Assembly (NCBI GenBank): GCA_025765615.1
Contig: JAIVFJ010000089.1
Location: 62,001 to 126,000 of the forward strand
Direction of reading: 5' to 3'
Length of the DNA: 64,000 nucleotides
Origin: Zopfochytrium polystomum
Lineage: Eukaryota; Chytridiomycota; Chytridiomycetes; Chytridiales; Chytridiaceae
Position numbers and translations under genes: made by a program. Shown piece by piece: positions 42,931 to 53,647 of the stretch (the stretch's first letter is position 1; each line of letters starts with the position of its first letter). The notes beneath the pieces were generated by a model that saw nothing but the letters and a program-made list of their open reading frames with translations, had not been told where the DNA came from and searched no databases.

Positions 42931-45438
42931 CTAACTGTAATCGGACCATCTCCCAATTCGCTGAAACAAGGCGTACTCATCCGCAATTGTGAAGTCGTCT
43001 TCAAACTGCACGCAAGCCATGAAAGGGTCCGCGTCAGCGCCAACTCCTCTGCAGAACATCATCCCGTAACCCGCCACTGAGGCAATAACTCGAGTTCCTG
43101 CAACGCCCTGATCAAGATACCTGGTGCTAAGCATGATATCGTTTCCGGGGACGCCGCCGGCTACATACTGATTCGGAAACTCGCCAAGAACACGCCAGTA
43201 GACTCCTCCATACCACCCAGCCAGAAAGCCGCCTGCTGCGGTGGATCCATCGGGAACGCCAACCGCGGAGATGCCCGCCAGATCGCGCTGCTCCCGTGGC
43301 AGCTTCTGCATTGTGCGCGGCAAAAAGTTGCTCGCAGGGCCGAGGCTCCCAAGCATGTACGTGCCGCTCACCAAGGTTCCGTTATAACCAAACTGCACGC
43401 ACGCCATCTGCGGATCGGCCGCGTCGGCTGGCACCCCTCGGCAGAAGAGGCACCCTTTTCCTTGGAAGCAGAGCATCATTCGCGTCCCTGGTGCGCCTTG
43501 GTCAGCCCCGTCGGTCGAGAAGCGGTAAGGATCTCCCGGAACCCCGCCCGCCGCGTGGCCCCGTGGCGGCCCAACGATGCGCCAGTAGACGCCGTCGTAC
43601 CAGCCTCGAACAAAACCACCCGAGAGCGGGTCGCCGTCGGAAAAGCCGCAGTCGAATGGCGCCGGTGGCGAAGTGAGGCTAGACCCGTTCCAGTTTGCGG
43701 TCGGCATCGTTACACCCGGTGGTAAGATTGGCGACGGTGCGGCTGTCGGAACCCATGTGGATGTTGTCGGAGCTGCTGCGGACGTCGCGGGAGTCGTCAC
43801 CTTATTTGGAGGTGTCGTGATAGGGGACAGCGATGGTTTCAACGCCGAATTCGGCCCTCCAGTGGTTGCCGATGGCGTCGAATAGAGCGCCGAAGATATG
43901 ATAGAAGATATGGTAGTGGTGACTGCGGTTGGGCTAGGGTTGGATTTACTTGGTCCCGTAACTTGCTTGGATGAACTGGGAACATTGGAAATCGAAGTCG
44001 TCCCAGCAGTAACAGAAACTGCGGAGCTCCCGCTCGACCCTAACGTTAGACCAATGCCTGCTGATTGCTGTCCTGACGATGTTGATACTTCACCTGTCGA
44101 TTTTGACAAAGTCTGGAGGGGCGTTGACGGAGATGCGGAGGAACTGGCGAGAGTGCCTTTCTCTGTCGTTATCGAGCCTGATGTTACAACGAGGATTCCA
44201 GAGATTGAAGACAAGATGGTGCTGGCTACTGAAGGAGATGAGGAGTCATTTGATATCTGCCCAGGAGTTTTGCTTGCAGTGTAGGGGGAGGACAAGGAGG
44301 GTGAACTCTGCTGAGACGAGGTTGCAGCGGGACCGACGGAGGAGGGTGTGGACGGTGCTTGCCCTGAAGTTGTCGAGGGGGCTGTTGTGACCACTGTCGC
44401 CGCCGTCACCGAAGCGCTAGATGAAAGGTTCGTTCCTTGCGTGGTTGGCAGATTTGTTGCGGAAGTTGCAGCGGAGCTTGGCACTGGGGGGAGCGGATCC
44501 AAAGCTGTTTGTGAAGTTTGAGAGCTGGGCGAAGGTATGGTGCCCGTAGTCACCGATACGCTTGGCCGCGTATTCAGCGAAGCAGACTTGTCGGAAGTAA
44601 GGGTCGTGGATGAAAAGAACAAAGATGCATATGTGGTGGACGTAACGCCAAGTGACTGGGGCGGACTTGTAAGTTGTGTGTTTTGGCTGCCAGTCGGCAT
44701 CAAAGTCGCGCTAGAACCGGAAAGCACGCCAACCGTTTGAGTATTTGGGTTGCCAGTCGGCGCCACAGTCGCTCCAGAACCGGAAATTGCTTCGAGTGTG
44801 GTCGATGGCGCGCTCAATGGTAAAGAGCTAGCGCTGCTGAGTAAGCTCGACATCGCATTTGAGGTTAGTGAGCTGGTCTGGGTTTGCACCGGTTGCGAAG
44901 GTGACGACGGTACGGAAGGCAACGAAGAAGTTGGAATCCACGAAGATTGGCCGCTTGGCGTTGGTGTCATCACACTGGCAGAACTTGAAGTGCTCGTTGG
45001 AGAGGAAGTGGTTCCTGTCACTACTTGGTTTGATGATGTGAGAATCGGTGGCCCAGTTGGAGGCCCGGTTGTTGCACCAGTCGGAGCCGGCGAGTTACCG
45101 GTTGTTTGGGCTGTCGTAAAACTTGGTGTGTTTGCAAGCGTTGAGACAAGCGTGCTAGTGCTTTGAGAAGGAATACCCCCGATTCCAGTTGAGCTTTGAG
45201 AGGATGATTGAATGGAAAAACTTAAAGTGGAAGACGGAGTCAGAGGGGCGGTAGGAACATAGACAGGGGTTGGAGGGGGAATCGACGAAATGACGTTGGG
45301 CGTAGTTAAAGCTGTGATAGGCGTCGTTGTGGCCGTGGTCTGCGGTGTTGTTTGAGCAGGAGGGTCTGTCCATAGTGTAGAGGGAATCGTGTAAACGCCG
45401 GGCATAGTTAACGTTACTGGAGATACTGGTGAAACCAC
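42931..45438 (-). CDS. Mucin-like Ser/Thr-rich protein with duplicated C-terminal module
   Basis: The main exon encodes about 835 residues. Roughly the first 600 are Ser/Thr/Pro-rich with loose repeats, typical of O-glycosylated surface stalks. The rest holds two imperfect copies of an 80-residue module. Each copy reads GGF(V/L).GWY.GVYWR(I/V), AGGVPG, a DQG..GTR(M/V) step, (L/M)FCRGV and MACVQF. Cysteine count is low (about six). I do not recognise the module. Small Ser/Pro-rich exons between 45,490 and 46,378 probably supply the real N-terminus, so this start is internal. Secretion is inferred. Confidence 0.72.
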   Translation of the reverse strand: MVSPVSPVTLTMPGVYTIPSTLWTDPPAQTTPQTTATTTPITALTTPNVISSIPPPTPVYVPTAPLTPSSTLSFSIQSSSQSSTGIGGIPSQSTSTLVSTLANTPSFTTAQTTGNSPAPTGATTGPPTGPPILTSSNQVVTGTTSSPTSTSSSASVMTPTPSGQSSWIPTSSLPSVPSSPSQPVQTQTSSLTSNAMSSLLSSASSLPLSAPSTTLEAISGSGATVAPTGNPNTQTVGVLSGSSATLMPTGSQNTQLTSPPQSLGVTSTTYASLFFSSTTLTSDKSASLNTRPSVSVTTGTIPSPSSQTSQTALDPLPPVPSSAATSATNLPTTQGTNLSSSASVTAATVVTTAPSTTSGQAPSTPSSVGPAATSSQQSSPSLSSPYTASKTPGQISNDSSSPSVASTILSSISGILVVTSGSITTEKGTLASSSASPSTPLQTLSKSTGEVSTSSGQQSAGIGLTLGSSGSSAVSVTAGTTSISNVPSSSKQVTGPSKSNPSPTAVTTTISSIISSALYSTPSATTGGPNSALKPSLSPITTPPNKVTTPATSAAAPTTSTWVPTAAPSPILPPGVTMPTANWNGSSLTSPPAPFDCGFSDGDPLSGGFVRGWYDGVYWRIVGPPRGHAAGGVPGDPYRFSTDGADQGAPGTRMMLCFQGKGCLFCRGVPADAADPQMACVQFGYNGTLVSGTYMLGSLGPASNFLPRTMQKLPREQRDLAGISAVGVPDGSTAAGGFLAGWYGGVYWRVLGEFPNQYVAGGVPGNDIMLSTRYLDQGVAGTRVIASVAGYGMMFCRGVGADADPFMACVQFEDDFTIADEYALFQRIGRWSDYS

Positions 45439-46820
45439 CGATAAAACGAAGGAGTCTGACAGTGGAACGACCGGCTCTGCACTGGAACCTGTTCAAAAAG
45501 GGGCCGACTGACCTTTAGATCCTGTTATTCTGTTAAGATTAATGAAAATTTGGACTCGCAAATTACCTGGTGCTGGCGGAGTTGGGCTGCTTATAACGGT
45601 GGAAGTGGCACTGATACCTAATTGAAAGAATTAAACAAGTGTGATGCTTGGAAGCGCGTGAAGATCTCGCCACAATACCAAGCGCTGCGCTTGCGGTAGT
45701 TGATTTTGCGAGCGTTGAGCTCGCACTGGACGCTTAATGAAGTTTAATGTTGAGCAATAGGGGGAAGAGCAATTTGGCGTTAGGTCGCTTTCACCAGCAA
45801 AAGAAAGCAATTGGAACGTTTTCGAAACCGTTCTGAGTGTTCAGTGTAGAGGAGCTGCCCATCGTCGTTGGGGAGATTGCTGGCGGCCGCCGTAAACTTC
45901 AAGTTAAAATTCAGCAGAGGTTCGACGCTGGAGTAAACCTTTTGGCGTTGAGATCGTCAACGGCAGTGGCAGTGTCACCATCGCCAAGCTTGTTGAGGTG
46001 GTCGTGACACAGGCGAACGGGAGACCAAGCAGGTCGCTGCTAGTGTCACTCGCAGAAAAACTTCCTGCGTCAGAGACAGCGCGCTCTTCCGCGGCTGTTG
46101 GTGCCAGGAGCGGCTGGACGGAGGAAAATCCGGTGACTTCGATTGGTCGAAGCCAGTGGGAGCGTCGCCAAAGAAGAGGCCTTGAGAGCGACGCGCTCAC
46201 GGAGGAGCTCGCCACTTGGTCGGAAATGTGCGATTTCCGCATGTAAGTTCTGAGATGAGATGATGAAGGTGGTGAAGGTGGCACGTACCAGCGGAACCAG
46301 CAATGGCGAGAGAACCACTCCAGGTAACGCGCATTCTAAAAAAATGGAGGTAATGATCGATGATTTTCTCGCCAACAAATGGCATCAATGTTGTGATGTG
46401 GCCCGATTCGGCCGGGGAAAACATGGAAACTCGCACTTATCGGGGGATAACAAAACCCATTTCTTGCATATGACTGATCAGCACTCCTCCACTTGGCCTG
46501 ATGTGCATTTAATGTAGATTCGGCAAGGAGCAAACCCTCCCGCCAGGAAGCAACCGTTGGCGCGAGTAAAAAAAAGAAAAATCTGCGCCCCCAAGTAGCA
46601 GCACCAAACCAAAAGTTTTTTTGAAAGTCCGTTCATATCTTCCAGTCCTCTTGATACCATTCCTTGGCAATACTTTGGCAAGCTGGCGGAAACGGGAAAC
46701 GTCAAGAAGACACCTCCCAATCGATCACAAAAAGGCAAGTCCGAGCACGGGATATCAGGCGTCCTTCGTTTCGCAGAAACGAGTCGGCGAAGAGGAGAAC
46801 TACACGACCAGTTCATGCAT
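45439..46820 (-). other. Probable upstream small exons of the mucin-like gene, then intergenic
   Basis: The minus strand shows short Ser/Pro-rich frames separated by GT-AG-like boundaries (for example SATSTVISSPTPPAPG near 45570-45620 and a Ser-rich frame at 45904-46284). A Met-initiated hydrophobic segment at 46,378 (ARKSSIITSIFLECALPGVV) could be a signal peptide. I could not close a single splice path, so no CDS is given. 46,400-46,820 shows nothing clear. Confidence 0.4.
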
Positions 46821-49800
46821 TTACTTCTTATAGCTTTTACGTTCATACGAAGCCTCCTCGTCCACAACCCAACGACCTTCGTCCTCGAGGAGCCAGCCCT
46901 TAATCCCTTTAATCGAGGTTCCCTCGCGACAGATATCGGTGAGGAACAGCGACAGTGACGACAAAGTCGTTATGTCGCCCAGCCGGTCTTGAATTTCTTT
47001 CGCAACTTTTTCCGAAAACTGTGATGCGACCAAAACTTCTGCTACACGGAGAGCTTCCTCGAGCGTGACAATCGCATCGATCTCTGAGAGAGGTGGAGGT
47101 GTGGGGCGGTTGGCGCTGATACCCGCCCCCCGAACGGTGAGAGCAGCCAGAGTCGAAAGGCGCGTTTTGACAGCTACACGAACAAGATCGTGAAACGATG
47201 CATCAGCATTCTGTGCAGTTTCGTCCTCAAGAGATTCGAAGTTCTCCTTTGCCGTCCTCGCCTCGTCATCGCTCGTTTTTTCACCAAGAGAAGCATTTGC
47301 CGGACCGATGGCAATTGAAAATTTGGCGGAGGGTAAAAATCCAGCCCCACACGCCCATAACGAATTGGTAACTAGTTGAGGATCGCTAAGAATTTGACCC
47401 AGGCCACGGGCCCATTGTCCAAAGCATGAGAAGATTTTGTCCAGCATGTCCTCGCCATCGAATGGATCAGTTTGCCATGATGTCTCCGCGTACTTCTCGT
47501 GGACCGGGTGCGGGACTTCGAAATGGTGAGGCTTCAGTTTCTCCCTCAAAGCAATTATCAACTCCCGTTCTCGCAGTCCTCGTTCATTAAGAGAGCCCAT
47601 AAATGACCGCAAATCCTGAACTGACGCAATATACCTCCATCGGGGACAAATCTCAGTCGGAATGTATGAGCTGGCGAACAAGCAGTTCGGGTTGAACTCA
47701 GCACCATTCAGGGGTGTTGGAGTTTCCGGATACTCAATCAAAATTCCAAACACACGCGAAGTACGAGTGTCCGAGGGAACGGCGACCGGGGACCCTTTCC
47801 CGCTGCTTCGGCGGTTCCCAGGGGATGAATTTCTTGAGTTACTTTTGCTCTTCGATGGTAAGGTTTCTTGAGGTCGCGGAGGCGTCGAAGAACCAGCCAG
47901 CACATCGGTCTCCTTCACCCCTGACTGCTCCAAAGTTTGATCCACGGAGCTTGGCGTTCCAACCGCTGCATCAGGTGCAGCCATCTTTCCAGCCTCTTCC
48001 ACAACTTCGAGCAACTCACTGTCCCCCAACTCGATCCACATGTATAAAGCACCGTATCTATCAGATCCCAGTATGCGCGCCTCAGTTAAGCGGATCTTGC
48101 GCTGCAAATAGTCGACCTTTTCCTGTAAGTCTCGCTCTTCACTATCGACTTCTTCCAAAGCATCCTCCGCCGCCTCAAGCTGTGCAGCCACCTTATTTCT
48201 CTCCTTGTAAATGCGAGCCGTTTCGGCGCGCATTTCCTTCTCAGCCTCCTTGCGGGCCTTTTCCATTTCAATGGACAAGAGACGTCTTGTTGGGGCCCTC
48301 GATGGTTGGGGATCGGATGCTGTAGCGCCGTTTGTCTTGAACGACCCTTCGACAATCGGCAGAGCACCGATTTCTGAGCTCGCACTTCCACCGCTAGATT
48401 TTGGCGTGGCATGATCAGCATTGGGGGATGTCTCAGTACTGATTGGTTCTGCGGTATTGCTTAAGGCGTTATGTCCGTCAACTGGCACCGAAGTTCCGAT
48501 TTCCGCCCCTGCTCGACCTTCCTTTAGGGCCCTTTCGATTTGTTCTATGCTTGCATCCATCTTCGCAACTTCTTCCTCAAGTGGCTTAATCCCTAGCCTT
48601 ACTTCCACTCTTTTTCGGTTCGTGGCGACGAGGTCTTTCCGCAAACTGTCAATTTGGTCGAACATATTGTCCATGAGCGAATGAAAGGCAGAAGATGCTT
48701 CGATCGATCTAACACATGCAGTCAGGGCTTGCGCATGAACTTGCGGAGGGATGGACGGAAAGTCGATGGAGGAAAACGCAACAGCTAGGCGACGGACTGG
48801 ATTACTTCTCGAAGCAAAAAAATGGTGCGCCATGTGCGCTGGCACCTCCGCAAGCGAGAATCGATTATAACGTGATTTAGGATAAAGTCCAATCAAGAGT
48901 TGTTTGTACAAGTTAAGAATCGACAATGACGTCGATGGAAGGCTGTACAAGGCGTTCTCAAGAGAAACTGTTCATTCGAAAATGAGCAAATGACGATGAT
49001 CTTGAAAAACAGTTGAATTACCAGGGGAAAGGCCAGAGATCTCCAATCCAAATAAGTCAGAGCCATAAAATGCCAGAAAGTCCACGACAGAAACAAGGTC
49101 TAAAGCCTCAGTCGGTGATAACCTCCTCCATTCTGTTGGCACCGCAACAACAACTCCGTCTTCGTCAAGCTCGTCTTTATCTTCTGCAGAGGGCGGTATC
49201 GCTTCGAGTCCCGCAATTGGCGTTGACGCAGCGAAAATTGTTGGGTGGAGGTCATCGCCAATGCCATTTTTACCCTTCAAGGGAGGTAATGGTGGCGGAG
49301 GTGGCGTTGGCGGTCGCATAGGGGGTCGCGTTGGCATGACGACCAGGGAATCAATTGACGAGAGGCTCCCCATGCCGCCTATACTTGACACCGAATGCAA
49401 AAGTTCCATCTGCTGCCTCGATTTTCGCCCTCGTTTTCCCTGCCATCAAGTTAACTTGGAAATTGAAAGCCAAGAACTTCAAAAGAGAGGTACCTTCACA
49501 ATGGGGGGAGGTGCGTGGTGTGTGGAGATGGCCAACGGAATGGGGTCATTCAAGCTTGGCAAGTTTCCATTTCCAACACGTTCGACTCCGTCGATTTTTT
49601 GGAGAGCATTTGGGAAAGCGCCGTCTGGTGTTGCAGGTAGTTCAGTGGATGCTGTTCCATTCTGCACTAAGTCCGCAGAATTCGAAGAATCGTCAGGTTT
49701 ACGAAGCTTATCCTTCGTTTTACTCTTTTTCTTGGTCGGAACAGTGGGTGTCCCAGTGTCATCCGCAGCAAGCACTTTCCTCTTTTTCGAATTTGGCTTA

Positions 49801-51711
49801 GGCTTCTTTAAACTTCGATGTGAACTTTCAGCAGGATCAATGCGCTCGGCATTAGAAGTAGTGTGCAGTGAATCGCCGTCTGAATGGACTTCAGTGAAAG
49901 AACATTAAAGGAGGTCATACTCAAACTAACCGACGGCACTTCCCGCGTCTGGAAATTCCGAGTTTTGAAGGTTTCCATTAGAATCAGGATATTCATTTTT
50001 TCGGCAGGAGGAGGGATCTTCCAGTCCAGCCTGGCTGGTCGATACCGGCAGATCCGCAGGTTCGATTGCATTTATTTGTCGTCCTTTCTTTTGACGCCTT
50101 TTCTTAGCAGGTGTCACACTTTCGGGGTGAGAGCGCTCAGTGTTTGGAAAGGCGCTGTCGACGTCTGAGTTAAGGTCGTCGGGTCTTTCCACAGACGCCA
50201 AAGTGTAAGCCATGGCCAGGGAATCGACACTGCCAACTTTCTTCTGTTTACACGAAAGGCTGGTTCAATTTTAGTCCATAAATCGAGGAAAAGCTTACAG
50301 AAAGGGATTTTCGCTTCCCGTCCGAAAGTTGGAGCCGCCGGCGTTCTTTCTTTTCCTTCCTCTTTGTTTGCATGTACAAAGAAAGTCGATCGAGAGAGGA
50401 TAAATGGGCGTACTCATCGCCCGATATAATCTCGCTCATCTTCGATCGACGCTCTGCTGCACTTAAACTTTTTTCTTTTTCAAGAAGGGACGAGTCGTTT
50501 GCTGAATCGGCGTCCATCACATAGCGGGTCGATCCATTCAATCCGACCGAATCGGTGCGTTCACTGTCTTGTCCTGAAAGAAACTGCCATCGGACACTTG
50601 GGCCTGCAACGGGATGATACGTGAAGGTCTCATCCCCAAGACGTGAACTTTGGGTTGCTGAATCGTTTGGGCTGGGAGGCGACTTGTCGACAAAGGCATC
50701 TGTCTTAGCTGGGACGGGGGAGATGACATTGCGATAAGAGGGCCTGACGAACACGGAGGTAGAGGCTTCAGAATGAAAGGGCATGCTCTGGCGAGTTGAA
50801 TGGTCTGCGTGAGGCTGGGATTCCGATTGATGCTTTCCGTACGTCCTCTCTGTTGGTTCAAGAAGGCTGTCAATCAAGTAAGATCGCGCTGGTGCCCTCT
50901 TCGGGGTTGATGTCGAGAATGCCCCCCTCTTTTGTGATTGGTCAGGGCTTCTGTGAGATGTGGGCATGTACGTTTGACCATTCGGGGGATCAGTGTACGG
51001 AGAGGAGCTAGGACGATCGAGCACATCTGGGCGACCACGAGATGAATGATCGTTATAAACACTGTAGTCTGAAGTTCGATCGCCTGCTCCCTCTATTACG
51101 ACCGATGTTTGCTTGTAGTGACTGTAAGCACTCTGTGTTTGCTCATGCTGTTCGCATTGGCGAGTGATGTAAAAGAGGAGGATTTAGGTCGGGAGTGCCA
51201 AAATTTACAGCCTTACAGTATGGCGGTGGGGGTTGTAATAGGAGACGGGTGGCTGCGGTGGGGTCGTTGCGGCACTGTACGCAGCTCGATGATGCGGGAA
51301 ATGACTAGCGGGATGTTGGTGATATATTTGGTTCTGGTGCAGTTGAGGTGCAACTTGATGGTAAGGGAGAGATGAAGTTGAGGTCGATGCAGTCGCCAAT
51401 CGGTAGTCAATTCCAGCGGAGTGTGCCTCGTGAACTTGACGTTGAGGATGGTGGGATTGTTGCGGATAATGGTGGTGTTGTTGTTCACGTTGTCCGCTGG
51501 GTTGGTGATGCTGTGAGTATTGAACATGATCATACGAATGAAGCGATCGTGCTGAAGGTTGGTGCTCCTGATTGAACGGGGACCGGTAGCGGCTAGGAAG
51601 GGTCTGTGAGAAGTAGGGATCGACAGATCTTCCGTTGTAAGAGGCTGAAGGATCGAAATACGATCGTGTTTGGGAGGAATGCGGGGTGTGGGGAGGCCGG
51701 TAATATGACAT
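46821..51711 (-). CDS. DDT/WHIM-domain chromatin protein (ISWI-partner-like)
   Basis: DDT plus WHIM domains are found in partners of ISWI remodellers (Itc1/ACF1/BAZ type), where they grip the ATPase and measure linker DNA. Exons in order: a Tyr/His/Gln-rich start (MSYYRPPHTPHSSQTR, from 51711), basic Ser-rich linkers, then EYAHLSSLDRLSLYMQTKRKEKKERRR, Lys-rich nuclear-signal-like segments, a poly-Pro stretch, and the DDT motif WRRLSPTEALDLVSVVDFL then LFGLEISGLSL. The last large exon (to 46821) has long coiled coils (RARKEAEKEM-like, read EKARKEAEKEMRAETARIY), DRYGALYMWIELGD and a WHIM3-like ASVQDLRSFMGSLNERGLRE. About 1,300 residues. No PHD or bromodomain is seen. Confidence 0.75.
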
Positions 51712-52195
51712 TGTGAAGCTTTCTTGACTCCGGGAGAGCCCAAGCTGTGGGCTTGCTGTGGAAAGACACTGTGCCGCTGTCGGTGGTCGTGACTGCTGCT
51801 CGCCAGGATGTTCGGTCTCTTCTAAGCTGAGGACAGTTGAAGAGGGAATGCCGAAGAGGAGCTAGCTGGTTGTCAGAGCGAGGCACAGCCGAGCGGAGGG
51901 TGTACCACTGGGACCTTTGGGCAGGACACCCGGAAGTGAGTGGGTAGGACGGTGGCTTAGCAGAACGCGTAGGAAGAGTGGGAAGGGGAGGCGCCAAGCT
52001 GGGGGCGCGCGAAAAATGGCAATGTCTTGGGGAGCGTGGTGGTCGGTGCGCTCAGCGACGAGAGCGCACAGAGTTTGACGGCGGGGGGAATTGGGGGCGA
52101 AGAAGCAGGCGGAGGCAGCGGCGTTGTTGCGCTGGAATTCACTTCTCTCTCTCTCTCTCCCTCGGTCCTCCCTATTGCCCTCTCGTTCTCATATT

Positions 52196-52237
<42 letters not shown>

Positions 52238-52520
52238 GCTCTCACTCCCCCTCCCTCTTCTCACACACACACACACTCTCCTCTCTCACTGTGCTTCCCA
52301 GTCCCGTGCTCATCAGCCCAAAAAAAAAAAAAAATAGAACATGAAAACGAGACAAAAAAAGCGAACCCGCGTCGACCTTGCGCGCGTTGCGTTTTGGAGA
52401 AGAACGAAAAAAAAAAAAAAAAAACCGAAGGAAAATTTTTGGTCCAATCCAAAATATTGGAAATAGAGAAAAAAGGAGAAAAAAAAAAAAAAAAAAGGAA
52501 GGCAATTTGAACAACCAAAA
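51712..52520. promoter_or_regulatory. Divergent intergenic region with CT repeat and A-runs
   Basis: Between the DDT/WHIM gene (-) and a small plus-strand gene. It holds CT repeats (52146-52160 and 52199-52233), a short CA run and three A-rich runs (52320-52500). No gene supported. Confidence 0.45.
52199..52233 (+). repeat. (CT)n microsatellite
   Basis: Pure CT repeat about 290 bases upstream of the small gene at 52521. Confidence 0.95.
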
Positions 52521-53042
52521 ATGCCGCCACCACCACCACGACCACCTTTGTCGCCGCCGCCTCGTCATTCACCGCTGCCGCGGTCTCTGCCCATTACATG
52601 GACATTCGTCGCTTGGCGTGACCCGTCAATCCACTCGGCCTCCCCATCGGACACAGCGCATTTGCAAGCGGAGCTGGCTTCTGGCAGAGCCCCGCTTGTC
52701 GTAAGCTCGTCGTGACTGATTTCTATCCTCTATTTACAGCGCACAAACAACAAGACCTGCCACGTCATGGCGGGTTTCTGTGCGAATCCTTTGCACTGCC
52801 AACAGGAAGGGACATCGCAGACATCGTCCCATGCGTCAGTTGCCGCCTGCCTTATTTACTTTGCAACCGGAGCGCAGGTCGAATGGAGCCGAGAACACAT
52901 CATGCCTTGTAAGCAATCCCTCTTGTGATCTGAACTAATTGGAACGCCAGTCGACATTATCCAAGCAACAGTGCTTCCTTGTGAAAAATGTGAACCAAGC
53001 CACTGTCATGTAACCCATTCTACCCTTTTCAAAGAAAAATAG
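52521..53042 (+). CDS. Small three-exon protein with Cys/His-rich end, unrecognised
   Basis: Three blocks (52521-52700, 52740-52908, 52951-53042) join in phase across GT-AG introns of 39 and 42 bases, giving 146 residues. It starts with a Pro-rich run (MPPPPPRPP), then TWTFVAWRDPS and LQAELASGRAPLV. Exon 2 has CHVMAGFCANPLHC and IYFATGAQVEWSREHIMP. Exon 3 has ATVLPCEKCEPSHCHVTH, a possible metal site. No family is recognised. In-phase splicing across two introns is the main support; introns are at the short end for this window. It could be a spliced non-coding transcript instead. Confidence 0.5.
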
Positions 53043-53647
53043 TAACTGTGCTTTACCGCTTTCCCATCCCCAAGACTCACAACCACAAAACTGTCGCTGA
53101 ATGGGTTTCTCGGCCTGACATTCTGAGCGAGAGATCCTTTCCCTTTCCAACTTTCCAAGTGCATTTGTCTGCGTCCGCCAGCCTGAAGAAGCTTGGATTA
53201 TTCAACGCCAGCGCTGCACGCTTTCGCGCTGCCATCGAACCGCCCATCCGCGAGTGGGATCTTTCACTGTCCGTCTGTCTGAGGCTCAAAAGTTGCGCTC
53301 GAGCTTATTGCCCTCTTAATTTTTTTCGCGCAAATGCTCCAGGCGCGAGAGGCGATCAAGGCGAATTCGGCTGGCGGTCCTGCTCGAAAGCTCGGACGAT
53401 GAGACGCTGAACTTGTTCATGCTGCTTCTCACTTTCTTTAGAGGGTGACAAGACGAGTGTTTCGAAAGACAGAAATGATTTTCGTTCTGAAGGGGACAAG
53501 AGAGACACAGGCCCGGAAAATGAAAATGGTCACATTGGAATTCAAGAGGGGAAGGAGAGGGAGAGGGAGAGCGAGACAGAGACAGAGACAGAGACAGAGA
53601 CAGAGATGCAAATGAGGAGAAAGAAAAAGAAAGAAAAGAAAGAAAAA
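53043..53647. other. Intergenic stretch ending in a GA-rich tract
   Basis: Only weak open frames. A GA/GACA-rich tract (about 53550-53605) lies just before the lipase start codon. Confidence 0.4.
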
